Assembly (NCBI GenBank): GCA_964247295.1
Contig: CAXTTV010000216.1
Coordinates: 1 to 7,892 of the forward strand
Reading direction: 5' to 3'
Length of the DNA stretch: 7,892 nt
Origin: CAXTTV01 sp964247295
Lineage (GTDB): Bacteria > Chloroflexota > Ktedonobacteria > Ktedonobacterales > Ktedonobacteraceae
The notes under the pieces are model-generated. The model was not told the origin of the DNA, did no database searches, and was given only the letters and a program-made list of their open reading frames with translations. Positions 1 to 6,293 of this stretch are shown piece after piece. The position numbers and the translations under genes were made by a program. The first letter of the stretch is position 1; every line of letters begins with the position of its first letter.

Positions 1-9
1 GATATGTAT

Positions 10-15
10 CCTCCC
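10..15 (-). promoter_or_regulatory. Ribosome binding site for a gene beyond the left edge
   Basis: Read on the minus strand, GGGAGG lies 16 bases after the stop codon of the YbdK-family gene. Nine bases remain before the window ends and contain no start codon. The spacing suits a start codon at or just past the edge, so a further minus-strand gene, possibly co-transcribed with the ligase, probably begins outside the window. The hexamer is seen; the gene is inferred. Confidence 0.4.
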
Positions 16-31
16 ACCTTTTCTGATTTTC

Positions 32-1168
32 TTAGATAGTATTGGAATGTTGTGAGACCTGGAGCGCCTCCTCCAACAACAGGTCCACGACCGCCTCCAG
101 GCTTCCTGTCTCATCGTAGACACGCCGCTGTCGAGTCGCGCTATTGCCCTGGGAGAGCACTTTACGCACAAGAGCCTCAACATTATTTTGATCATCATCG
201 ATATTCAGAGCTGGTCGCAGCATCTGGAGCATCTCATCGATAAGCTCCCCGGCTGGCACCAGATCCTGTTTTTGCACATGGACCAGGCGCTCGTTCAGTC
301 CAAAGCGAGCGGCGCGCCAATGGGCAAAGCGCAAATGTTCCTGGGGAACGGGAATAAAAGGGATCTGCTTACGAGCCTGTTCGCTACATGTGCGCACCAG
401 AGCTTGCACCAGACCGGCCAGCATGACAGCTTCATCCACAGTAGGGCAGACATCTGAAACCCGGACCTCAATGGTCTGATAGCGTTCCGAGAGCCGCATA
501 TCCCAGTAAATTTTGGTAGGATCTTCCATCGTGCCGCTGATTTTGACAATGTTCTGGGTGACCTGACGATATTCCTCAAGAGTCTGAAAGTGAGGGGGTG
601 CACCTGAAGTTGGCCATCGACTCCAGGTCTCTATACGATAGCTATCATACCCTGTATCAAAACCATTCCAGAAAGGAGAACTGGCCGTCAGCGCGATTAA
701 TGGGGCCAGCCAGGGGCGCATCCGATTCATTGTTTGAAGCCCCAGTTCCCGATCCGCGATCCCAACATGTATATGGCAACCACAAATGATCTGCTCTCGG
801 GCGAGCTGCTGATAATCTCTCTCTAAACTCTCATAGCGTTCATAGGGAGTGAGTGGTTGCTCTTTCCATGTAGAAAAGGGATGGATAGCCGCCGCGATAA
901 TCTTTTTCCCTTGTGTCTGGGCCGCCTGATTTACTGTACACCGTAAATATTCAAGCTGTTGGCGGACCTCTTGAAGGGTGTTACAGATGGGCGTAGAGAT
1001 CTCCAGTTGCGTCTGTAGGATCTCTAGTTGCGCGATCTCGCCGAGCTTCTGCTCAGCATACGGTAAAATCTTAAGGGAGGTTGGACTGGTAGCATGGGAT
1101 TGTGGATCTACAATCTGATATTCTTCTTCAACACCGATAGTAAAGACTCCCTGGGGAGTGAGGACCAT
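32..1168 (-). CDS. ybdK: Carboxylate-amine ligase, YbdK/GCS2 family
   Basis: A 378-residue protein of the glutamate-cysteine ligase 2 (GCS2) family, YbdK type. Family members are cytoplasmic ATP-dependent ligases joining a carboxylate to an amine; E. coli YbdK has weak gamma-glutamylcysteine ligase activity, and the true substrate is usually unknown. Diagnostic segments are present in order: GVEEEYQIVDP near residue 12, the LQTQLEISTP strand at 51-60, GCHIHVG at 130-136, TASSPFW at 161-167 followed by the DTGYDSYR and WSRWPTSG segments, IEVRVSDVCPT at 233-243, and HWRAARFGL at 283-291. Length matches the family norm of about 370 and nothing is missing. The ATG at 1168 is preceded by an AGGCGG-like site about 8 bases upstream, and the family motif begins at residue 12, so the start is sound. 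The 94-residue gene lies 164 bases upstream on the same strand, far enough for a separate promoter, though none is convincing. Family assignment is confident; substrate is not. Confidence 0.93.
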   Translation of the reverse strand: MVLTPQGVFTIGVEEEYQIVDPQSHATSPTSLKILPYAEQKLGEIAQLEILQTQLEISTPICNTLQEVRQQLEYLRCTVNQAAQTQGKKIIAAAIHPFSTWKEQPLTPYERYESLERDYQQLAREQIICGCHIHVGIADRELGLQTMNRMRPWLAPLIALTASSPFWNGFDTGYDSYRIETWSRWPTSGAPPHFQTLEEYRQVTQNIVKISGTMEDPTKIYWDMRLSERYQTIEVRVSDVCPTVDEAVMLAGLVQALVRTCSEQARKQIPFIPVPQEHLRFAHWRAARFGLNERLVHVQKQDLVPAGELIDEMLQMLRPALNIDDDQNNVEALVRKVLSQGNSATRQRRVYDETGSLEAVVDLLLEEALQVSQHSNTI

Positions 1169-1184
1169 GTGCTAAACCGCCTTT

Positions 1185-1204
1185 CAAGCTCTAAAGAGCG
1201 CTTG
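1185..1204 (-). other. Small hairpin in the ybdK mRNA leader
   Basis: Two offset inverted repeats share these 20 bases: an inner GCTCT/AGAGC pair with a 2-base gap (1188-1199) and an outer CAAGC/GCTTG pair. They cannot both form. They lie just upstream of the presumed ribosome binding site of the ligase gene (about 1177-1183). This could be a leader hairpin affecting translation, or chance; there is no direct evidence of function. Confidence 0.22.
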
Positions 1205-1253
1205 ATCTCAGCATTTTCTATAGTAAGCACGAAGAGAAGCCTCTAAATGTTGC

Positions 1254-1274
1254 AAAAAGATTTTACCACAAATC
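1254..1274 (-). terminator. Weak candidate terminator after the 94-residue gene
   Basis: On the minus strand GATTT (from 1274) and AAATC (ending at 1259) can form a 5-bp, AT-rich stem around a 6-base loop, followed directly by five T residues (1258-1254). The position between two co-oriented genes is right for a terminator, but the stem is weak. Confidence 0.25.
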
Positions 1275-1332
1275 CCATCCTGGAGCCCTGTTCTATCAGG
1301 ATCAGTTCTGTCAAACCTATTGTTCTGATTTG

Positions 1333-1617
1333 TTACTCAACTAAATAAGGAGCGTAACATCCTCTTAGGAAGAGCAGCAATTGCACTGTCTCGCTGGTTG
1401 TTAGCATCAGACATCGCTCATTAGGCGTACTCAGGCGAACTACTTTCGCTGTTGGTAAACGGCGTCTCTGACGCTTTAAATATTCATAGACTTCTGTTCG
1501 CGCGGCCTCAGCCTCGAAAGTTACTGTCGGCCAGGGTAAAGGGAGTAAATAACGAAAGGTTAGGGAAGAGTCAGCCTCAAAGGTCACTACCCAATGGGCA
1601 ATCTGAGTCTGCTTCAT
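1333..1617 (-). CDS. Hypothetical protein, 94 residues
   Basis: I do not recognise this protein family. The 94-residue product has no signal peptide and no convincing membrane segment. It begins MKQTQIAHWVVTFEADSS and carries two similar strand-like segments, VVTFEAD (10-16) and TVTFEAE (31-37), then a basic patch KRQRRRLP (48-55). A hydrophobic end follows (VQLLLFLRGCYAPYLVE, 78-94). The alternating pattern suggests a small mostly beta fold, but that is a guess. Evidence for a real gene is the AAGGAGG site at ideal distance from the ATG and the location of the whole frame between two recognisable genes. A perfect inverted repeat with a TTGACA on this strand lies 37 bases upstream of the start, so regulated expression is plausible. 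The overlapping plus-strand frame (1452-1679) has no ribosome binding site and no recognisable content. Confidence 0.68.
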   Translation of the reverse strand: MKQTQIAHWVVTFEADSSLTFRYLLPLPWPTVTFEAEAARTEVYEYLKRQRRRLPTAKVVRLSTPNERCLMLTTSETVQLLLFLRGCYAPYLVE

Positions 1618-1624
1618 CTAGGCA

Positions 1625-1631
1625 CCTCCTT
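1625..1631 (-). promoter_or_regulatory. Ribosome binding site of the 94-residue gene
   Basis: AAGGAGG on the minus strand, a full match to the anti-Shine-Dalgarno core, sits 7 bases upstream of the ATG at 1617. It is the best placed ribosome binding site in the window and is the main reason to accept this unrecognised gene and its start. Confidence 0.8.
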
Positions 1632-1653
1632 GTGTGTATTGCGTTCCATTATT

Positions 1654-1673
1654 TATTGACAAGATTGTCAATA
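1654..1673. promoter_or_regulatory. Perfect inverted repeat, candidate operator
   Basis: TATTGACA and TGTCAATA form perfect 8-bp arms around the 4-base centre AGAT. Because of the symmetry, a consensus -35 hexamer TTGACA appears on both strands. On the plus strand it is followed after 15 bases by TAGAAT (1677-1682). On the minus strand no good -10 is visible at 16-18 bases. The size and symmetry are typical of operators for dimeric repressors such as the TetR or MarR families. No such regulator gene is in the window. The repeat is seen; the operator role is inferred. Confidence 0.45.
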
Positions 1674-1743
1674 GGGTAGAATAAACAACAAAGACAGGGA
1701 AAGCCGGAATAACAGGTGTTGAGTGCATAGCATGCTGAGCTCC

Positions 1744-1785
1744 TGTTGGCTCATTGTACGCACATTCAAAAGTTGTTGGCACATT
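1744..1785 (+). repeat. 30-bp-spaced direct repeat, possible transposon-end remnant
   Basis: TGTTGGCTCATT (1744-1755) and TGTTGGCACATT (1774-1785) match at 11 of 12 positions and start exactly 30 bases apart. Further echoes, CACATTCAA and ACATTTTCAA, lie beside them. Regularly spaced repeats of this kind are found at the ends of some insertion sequences, for example the IS21 family, where they are transposase binding sites. No transposase gene or second end is in the window, so this could be a solo remnant or a protein-binding array. Confidence 0.35.
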
Positions 1786-2096
1786 TTCAACTCAACGATA
1801 GCACCCACATGTTTTTTGGAGGTCAACTCTATCATGAACTGACCCACTGGTATGTATTTTAGTTGATGTTTATTTATGATAGCAACAAGGTAGTACTTGT
1901 TAAGAGTATTTTTGTAAAATATTTCTCTCTTTCATAGATAACTCTAGTAAACTCGCTATCGCTCTTTGTGTTGTGTGTTCTTCTCGCCAGTGCATTACTG
2001 TTATAGGAAAGACAGATATTCCGCTATTTCTCTTTAATCATCAAAACGTTTTACTGTGCTTAGCTTGTCCATAAAGTTTTTGATTCCTCTCTTTAT

Positions 2097-2125
2097 TTTA
2101 CTCTGTGAATGCCGATTTTTATACC
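2097..2125 (+). promoter_or_regulatory. Candidate promoter of the hybrid kinase
   Basis: TTTACT (2097-2102) and TATACC (2120-2125) are separated by 17 bases; each matches four of six consensus positions. Transcription would start about 2132 and leave a leader of about 44 bases before the ATG at 2176. Spacing is ideal but the hexamers are weak, and the AT-rich upstream region offers other partial matches. Confidence 0.3.
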
Positions 2126-2165
2126 TAAAAGGTTTCACGTTTTGCACCCTTGCTTATTTCATAAT

Positions 2166-2173
2166 GGAGGAGG
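2166..2173 (+). promoter_or_regulatory. Ribosome binding site fixing the kinase start
   Basis: GGAGGAGG lies directly before the ATG at 2176, with the first GGAGG (2166-2170) five bases from the start codon. The frame stays open upstream to a GTG at 2056 and an in-frame ATG at 2164, but neither has a ribosome binding site, so 2176 is preferred. Confidence 0.78.
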
Positions 2174-2175
2174 AT

Positions 2176-4887
2176 ATGATCAACTTACCAGTGAAAAATA
2201 AGAGTTTGATTATGCAGTTTCGTAGAAATCTGCTTTTTATTATTGGATTGCTAATGGTGACCCTGGTACTTAACCTGTCTGCCAGTATATTTATTGTGAA
2301 CAACCAGAACAGCCTGGATCAGCGGCGCTCAGACCTCACAAATGAAGTAAACAACATTTTAATCGGGGAGATAAAGCAGGAGACGGGTTTGCGGGGATAC
2401 ATCAGCACTGGCATTAGTTCTTTTCTGGCACCTTTTAACCAGGGACAAGTACAATATCAAAAGGTTCTCCAGATGCTAAACGAGCAGACCCAGGGCCAGG
2501 ATTTTAGTCAGACGCATGGTATGGTCTCGCTGACACAGTTTCGTGCGGATAACTGGTATAGTAGTTATGCACAGGTTCAGATTCAGAATATCCGTTCGGG
2601 AAATCTGGCGGTGGCGCGTTCTGAACAATCACAGGCGGATGGCAAGATTCTATTTGATAACTTTCGAGCGACAGTTACCTTACTTCAGCAAACCCTGGAC
2701 CGTGATCTGACCGCTCTGCAAGGTAGATATTCGCTTTTAAATTTTTTAGCGGCTTTTCTTTCCACCCCGCTCTCGATTCTTGCATTGGTAGTGCTCTGGC
2801 ACTCTTTTTCTAAAATTGCCCTCACATTGCGTGATCAACTAGAGATACTTCGTGAAGCCACTAATAGTCTGGCACAGAGCAATTTTTCAGCACGCGTTGT
2901 TCCTCTATACTATAGTGAATTGGACGTGGTTGGGCAGACCTTTAATAGCATGGCTGATACCTTGCAGGCACAGCAGCATATTTTGAGCGAGCGCGATGTG
3001 TTAGAGAGTGTATTGGATCTTCAGAAGGTGCTCTCAAATACTTTTGATCCACACCAATTAATAGACGACTTTTTGAATACGGCCATCAATCTTTTTCATG
3101 CTCAGATTGGAGCCTGTTACCTTTACGAGTCAGAGTCCAAAGAGCTTGTACTTTTCGCGGTCCAGGGAGCCAGGGGAGAGGAAATTGAGCAACGATTTCA
3201 ACTAGGTGAGGGGACCATTGGTCGAATTCCCTCAGAGAATGCCTCAGAACATGTAACCGTGTTGGAGGAAAGTACATCTGAATTTCAGATCAAAACTATT
3301 CTTGGTCGTGTTTTGCCAAACAGTATTTACCGTTTTCCGCTCTATCTTGGTAAAGATTTACTTGGTGTGGTAGTTATCGCCACGATGTTTCCAATGAGCG
3401 AGAATATCCGCAATGTTTTGAGTGTGGCCTCGATCAGCTTATCCGCATCTTTGAGTAACGCTCAGGCCTATCTACGTATCCAAAACCAGGCGTTAGAGTT
3501 AGAGAAGCGCAATCAGAGACAGGAAGAATTGAATAGAGATCTTGTGAAGCAGCGCGATGAACTTTCGCATCTAAATCGCGAACTAGAAGCTGCTAATCGG
3601 GCGCGCAGCCAGTTTATCTCAACGATGTCTCATGAATTGCGGACACCTCTTACCTCGATTATTGGATTCAGCCAGATGCTGCTCCAGAATCCTAAAAGTC
3701 AAAGTTATGATGCCTTCTTGCTCACCAGTCTGCAACGTGTCTTTAAAAATGGCCGGCACCTGCTCTCGCTCATCAATGATATTCTGGATATCTCGAAAAT
3801 AGATGCCGATAAGCTGGATCTGACCTATGAGCAGGTGGATTTGCAGCAACTCTTGTTTTCTGTGTTAGAAGAGGCTCAAGGATTGATCTCAGGGAAACAG
3901 CTTGTTCTGAAATCTATGGTTGAGCCAGGTGCGGAGTCCATCAAGATTGATCGCGAGCGGCTTCGCCAGATTCTGCTCAACCTGATTTCAAACGCCATCA
4001 AATTTACTGAGAAGGGAGAGGTCTCGGTTTCCGCAACAGTGCAAATGGAAGATGATAAGCGCTCGATTGTCCTGGCGGTGAGAGACACTGGTATCGGTAT
4101 CGCATTGGAGCACCAGGAGCGCATCTTCGATGCCTTCTATCAGGTAGAGCAGGGGGATACCCGGCGCTTTGGAGGGACAGGGTTGGGCCTCTCTATTGTT
4201 AGCCGGTTAACGACACTTATGAAGGGAAAACTGAGCGTTGCCAGTAATCCAGGTGGGGGGAGTATCTTTACTGCAACTTTCCCGGTTGCTCTGGATCTGG
4301 AACATCAGGGGGAAGAGCCGTCAGCGTCGGACCCGCTGGTGGGCGCTTCAGATCTGTCAGTTCAGGCTCATCGGATAGTTCAGGAGGTGTTAGATCAAAA
4401 AAAAGATCTTGTGACAGATGAGGATGCTCAATCGCTTCCTGAGGAGTTCTCGCCTGGTGGGGAAAGGGGAGAGAAGAACGATGATACATCTGGCGATCGG
4501 GAGAAATCAGAGGGCGAAGAGGCGAGTGCTGAACAGTTTCTAATCTTATCGGTTGATGATAATCCCGACATTTTAGGGTTACTTGAGGCTACCTTAAAAG
4601 ACTCTCCCTACAAAGTAGTGAGTCTAGATGATCCTGAACGGGTTATAGAGATTGCGGAAAGGCTACGTCCAGCCGCGATCACCCTGGATATCATGATGCC
4701 AAAGCTGAATGGGTGGCAGGTTTTAAAGCAGTTGAAATCCAATCCAGTGACCTCAAAAATCCCGGTGATGATGCTCTCTATCATGGCGGAGCATGGGACG
4801 GCTCTGACATTAGGGGCTAATAGTTGTATGTCTAAGCCGTTTGAGCGCGACACACTTATGCGAAATCTGCAAGATCTGGTGGCCTGA
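2176..4887 (+). CDS. Membrane hybrid histidine kinase (CHASE3-HAMP-GAF-HisKA-HATPase-REC)
   Basis: A 903-residue sensor kinase that should autophosphorylate a histidine and pass phosphate to its own receiver. Visible in order: membrane segment at about 19-41; extracytoplasmic CHASE3-like domain (43-182) with the typical ETGLRGYISTG segment near 69-79; second membrane segment (186-210); HAMP (211-265); GAF (276-435); coiled coil (436-476); HisKA with SHELRTP and phospho-acceptor H486; HATPase with N-box N606, G1 box DTGIGI from D637, and G2 box GGTGLGL at 666-672; an acidic Glu/Ser/Asp-rich linker (707-787); and a C-terminal receiver (788-903) with D794/D795, phospho-acceptor D838, S868 and K887. 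All catalytic residues are present, so it should be active. The signal sensed is unknown. A convergent single-domain regulator lies 24 bases beyond the stop, a possible partner. The linker contains an A8 run behind an AGGAGG, listed separately. Confidence 0.95.
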   Translation: MINLPVKNKSLIMQFRRNLLFIIGLLMVTLVLNLSASIFIVNNQNSLDQRRSDLTNEVNNILIGEIKQETGLRGYISTGISSFLAPFNQGQVQYQKVLQMLNEQTQGQDFSQTHGMVSLTQFRADNWYSSYAQVQIQNIRSGNLAVARSEQSQADGKILFDNFRATVTLLQQTLDRDLTALQGRYSLLNFLAAFLSTPLSILALVVLWHSFSKIALTLRDQLEILREATNSLAQSNFSARVVPLYYSELDVVGQTFNSMADTLQAQQHILSERDVLESVLDLQKVLSNTFDPHQLIDDFLNTAINLFHAQIGACYLYESESKELVLFAVQGARGEEIEQRFQLGEGTIGRIPSENASEHVTVLEESTSEFQIKTILGRVLPNSIYRFPLYLGKDLLGVVVIATMFPMSENIRNVLSVASISLSASLSNAQAYLRIQNQALELEKRNQRQEELNRDLVKQRDELSHLNRELEAANRARSQFISTMSHELRTPLTSIIGFSQMLLQNPKSQSYDAFLLTSLQRVFKNGRHLLSLINDILDISKIDADKLDLTYEQVDLQQLLFSVLEEAQGLISGKQLVLKSMVEPGAESIKIDRERLRQILLNLISNAIKFTEKGEVSVSATVQMEDDKRSIVLAVRDTGIGIALEHQERIFDAFYQVEQGDTRRFGGTGLGLSIVSRLTTLMKGKLSVASNPGGGSIFTATFPVALDLEHQGEEPSASDPLVGASDLSVQAHRIVQEVLDQKKDLVTDEDAQSLPEEFSPGGERGEKNDDTSGDREKSEGEEASAEQFLILSVDDNPDILGLLEATLKDSPYKVVSLDDPERVIEIAERLRPAAITLDIMMPKLNGWQVLKQLKSNPVTSKIPVMMLSIMAEHGTALTLGANSCMSKPFERDTLMRNLQDLVA
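4382..4404 (+). other. Candidate slippage or -1 frameshift site in the kinase linker
   Basis: Within the kinase gene, AGGAGG (4382-4387) is followed nine bases later by eight A residues (4397-4404), read as CAA AAA AAA and containing an in-phase A AAA AAA heptamer. In E. coli dnaX a Shine-Dalgarno-like element about ten bases before an A-rich heptamer stimulates -1 frameshifting. Here a -1 shift gives AGA TCT TGT GAC AGA and then TGA at 4419-4421. A shift into the remaining frame stops at TGA 4412-4414. Either way the product ends in the linker after the ATPase domain, at about 748 residues for the -1 shift, without the receiver. The sequence pattern is seen; its use is inferred. I saw no convincing downstream stimulatory stem-loop. 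Confidence 0.4.
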
Positions 4888-4906
4888 AGCTTCAGGCCAC
4901 CAGATC
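4873..4906. terminator. Perfect 34-bp palindrome, shared terminator of convergent genes
   Basis: Seventeen-base arms with no mismatch meet at AAGCTT (4888-4893). The left arm contains the last four kinase codons and ends with its TGA stop (4885-4887); the right arm ends five bases before the end of the response regulator gene. The RNA from either strand would fold into a very stable hairpin, so it can act on both converging transcripts. The flanks lack a clear T run (CTTATTTACA on the right, TTGCAGATTT on the left), so classic intrinsic termination may be weak. It may instead mainly protect 3' ends. Confidence 0.65.
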
Positions 4907-4911
4907 CTTAT

Positions 4912-5286
4912 TTACACCGGTAACCGACTAAAGTACGCAATCTTATCGGTGAGAGTTGTGATATCAAAAGGTTTCAAAACGAAGTGCTTGATATTCATCT
5001 GTTCTACTTTAGCCTGGGCATGGACATCGGCGCTCAATACCACAATTGGAATATGAGCATAGGGAGAGTCTTCTCTTCTTATCTCTCGAATAAAGCTATA
5101 CCCATCCATCTTCGGCATCATCAGATCCAGCAAAATCAAATGTGGTTGAAACGTTTTCAGTGTATCAAGAGCTTCAAGGCCATTTGGAGCGGTCCGAACC
5201 TCGTACCCCTCCATCTCCAAAACAAGTTGTAGAAGCGCTAAAATATCCTCTTCATCATCAACGGCCAGAGCACATCTATTTGTCAT
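4912..5286 (-). CDS. Single-domain response regulator (CheY-like receiver)
   Basis: A 124-residue stand-alone receiver domain. The acidic pocket is D10/D11, the phospho-acceptor is D54 in ILLDLMMPKMDG, the switch residue is S85 in VVLSAD, and the conserved lysine is K105 in LKPFD. There is no DNA-binding or enzymatic output domain, so it must act by protein interaction or as a phosphate shuttle. The ATG at 5286 has GGGGG about nine bases upstream, a fair ribosome binding site. It converges on the hybrid kinase with only 24 bases between stop codons. That suggests, without proving, that it takes part in the same phosphorelay. It is separated from the upstream DUF5984-like gene by 145 bases containing a candidate promoter. 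Family certain; partner and target unknown. Confidence 0.95.
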   Translation of the reverse strand: MTNRCALAVDDEEDILALLQLVLEMEGYEVRTAPNGLEALDTLKTFQPHLILLDLMMPKMDGYSFIREIRREDSPYAHIPIVVLSADVHAQAKVEQMNIKHFVLKPFDITTLTDKIAYFSRLPV

Positions 5287-5364
5287 ACTATTTTACCCCC
5301 GAATCAAGGCCCTCCCTGGCGGTCTATCATTCTTATCTCCCTGAGACATAAACATAGCTATCTA

Positions 5365-5393
5365 TCTATATAATCGAGTGAAAGACCTGTTAC
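5365..5393 (-). promoter_or_regulatory. Candidate promoter of the response regulator
   Basis: On the minus strand GTAACA (5393-5388) and TATAGA (5370-5365) are 17 bases apart, each matching four of six consensus positions, within an AT-rich stretch with short GATA repeats. Transcription would begin about 80 bases before the regulator's ATG. A better -35 is not visible, so confidence is low. Confidence 0.33.
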
Positions 5394-5431
5394 ATTAGCT
5401 CATACAATAATCTACAACGATCGAAAAAACC

Positions 5432-6259
5432 TTATTGAGCTTCAAAAAGCTTTCTCATTTTCGCTATCGCCTCAATAACGGCATCCCAAGAAGCGCCAGT
5501 GTGCTCCGGAGTACGATTTTTTGACCACGCGAGCCAATGATAGCGATCTTTTTGTTCTTTTTCAAGGGCAGACAGATCAACATAGACTTCTGAGATTATC
5601 CTCCCATTTTTTATATCCTGAGCGCGAGCATCCATTTCACTAAAGAGGCGTGTATGAAAGGAGTCTACTTCGTCTATAAATTCTGGTAATCGAAAGATCG
5701 CCTCACCTTTTTGAGCCGTCCATACGGGAATAGCATTGATGTATCTGTCACGATTATCCCAGAAGCTATGCATGTGCTGGCTGTCGTTCCAGAACCAGAG
5801 CTTTGGGCCGGCAATAAGATAGCCTGTATCTAACATGCGGTTTTCCCACCATCTTACGGCTGATGAACGCGTATTCCATAGCGTACTGCCAGGCTCAAGG
5901 TCTGCCCTTGTCCATTGATAGTAGAGGTCTATCCAGCTAAGCGTTTGTTCCTGTGTTTCTAGCATCTGGGCCAGTGGTGGAGGGAGTGGTTCAAGTACCT
6001 CGGGAAGAATCTGTAGGAGATCTTCCCATAGTCTGACCACTTGATAATCAACGTAGGGATGGGCAAAAAAATGTTCTGGATTGTTTTGGTGCCAGTTCTT
6101 CAAGATTTCAGGGGAGTAGCGGAAAAGCTCGTTTTGTGCATCCATATGCAGCCAGTACCATGCGTCTGTCAGCCCAAACCAGTGAAGGTAAGGCCGATTG
6201 CCTGCGGAGCTCCACGTCGTAACTTCATTGAGTGGGTGCAGTTGAAATTGAAAAAGCAT
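5432..6259 (-). CDS. Tryptophan-rich DUF5984-like protein of unknown function
   Basis: A 275-residue soluble protein resembling the DUF5984 family, whose members start with a short FxFxLxP strand and a LHWFGLTD segment; no biochemical function is known to me. Visible here: MLFQFQLHPLNEV at 1-13, LHWFGLTDAWYWL at 25-37, ELFRYSP at 44-50, and a WWENRMLDTGYLIAGP stretch at 137-152. About 18 tryptophans are present, over 6 percent, which is high. The frame stays open upstream to an ATG at 6418, but that extension lies inside the glycosyltransferase gene and looks unlike the family. The ATG at 6259 starts at the family motif and has AGGAG 12 bases upstream. It begins 34 bases after the glycosyltransferase stop, so the two are probably co-transcribed. 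A weak stem (5438-5451) and six T residues (5429-5424) near its stop may terminate the unit. Confidence 0.82.
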   Translation of the reverse strand: MLFQFQLHPLNEVTTWSSAGNRPYLHWFGLTDAWYWLHMDAQNELFRYSPEILKNWHQNNPEHFFAHPYVDYQVVRLWEDLLQILPEVLEPLPPPLAQMLETQEQTLSWIDLYYQWTRADLEPGSTLWNTRSSAVRWWENRMLDTGYLIAGPKLWFWNDSQHMHSFWDNRDRYINAIPVWTAQKGEAIFRLPEFIDEVDSFHTRLFSEMDARAQDIKNGRIISEVYVDLSALEKEQKDRYHWLAWSKNRTPEHTGASWDAVIEAIAKMRKLFEAQ

Positions 6260-6293
6260 TGATTGAGTCGGCTCCTGGTTCGTAAGAGGGTGA

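Larger units (their letters stand above)
1618..2175. other. AT-rich gene-free interval between divergent genes
   Basis: This 558-base interval separates the minus-strand 94-residue gene from the plus-strand kinase. It holds the leader of the small gene, the 1654-1673 inverted repeat, a hairpin-prone stretch (AACAGG at 1711-1716 against CCTGTT at 1742-1747, enclosing GCAT/ATGC), the 1744-1785 direct repeat, and the kinase promoter region. The only short frame I noted, 17 codons from the ATG at 1809, has no ribosome binding site. I see no RNA gene or riboswitch that I recognise. The interval is long for a simple divergent promoter region, which fits a decayed insertion or an unrecognised small RNA. 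Confidence 0.55.

Noticed and set aside
295..603. 102-codon minus-strand frame inside the ligase gene
   Set aside because: It is a shadow in another frame of a well supported family protein.
1809..1862. 17-codon frame in the gene-free interval
   Set aside because: No ribosome binding site precedes its ATG, and GGAGGT occurs inside it rather than before it.
2056..2175. Amino-terminal extension of the kinase from a GTG at 2056
   Set aside because: No ribosome binding site at 2056 or at the ATG 2164, while the ATG at 2176 has GGAGGAGG directly upstream and precedes the first membrane segment.
5354..5372. Short CTAT/GATA tandem run in front of the response regulator
   Set aside because: Only about three units; better explained as an AT-rich promoter region than as a meaningful repeat array.
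6065..6071. A7 run (T7 on the minus strand) in the DUF5984-like gene, an in-phase T TTT TTT heptamer
   Set aside because: There is no Shine-Dalgarno-like element upstream and no clear benefit from truncation, so it looks like a chance homopolymer.
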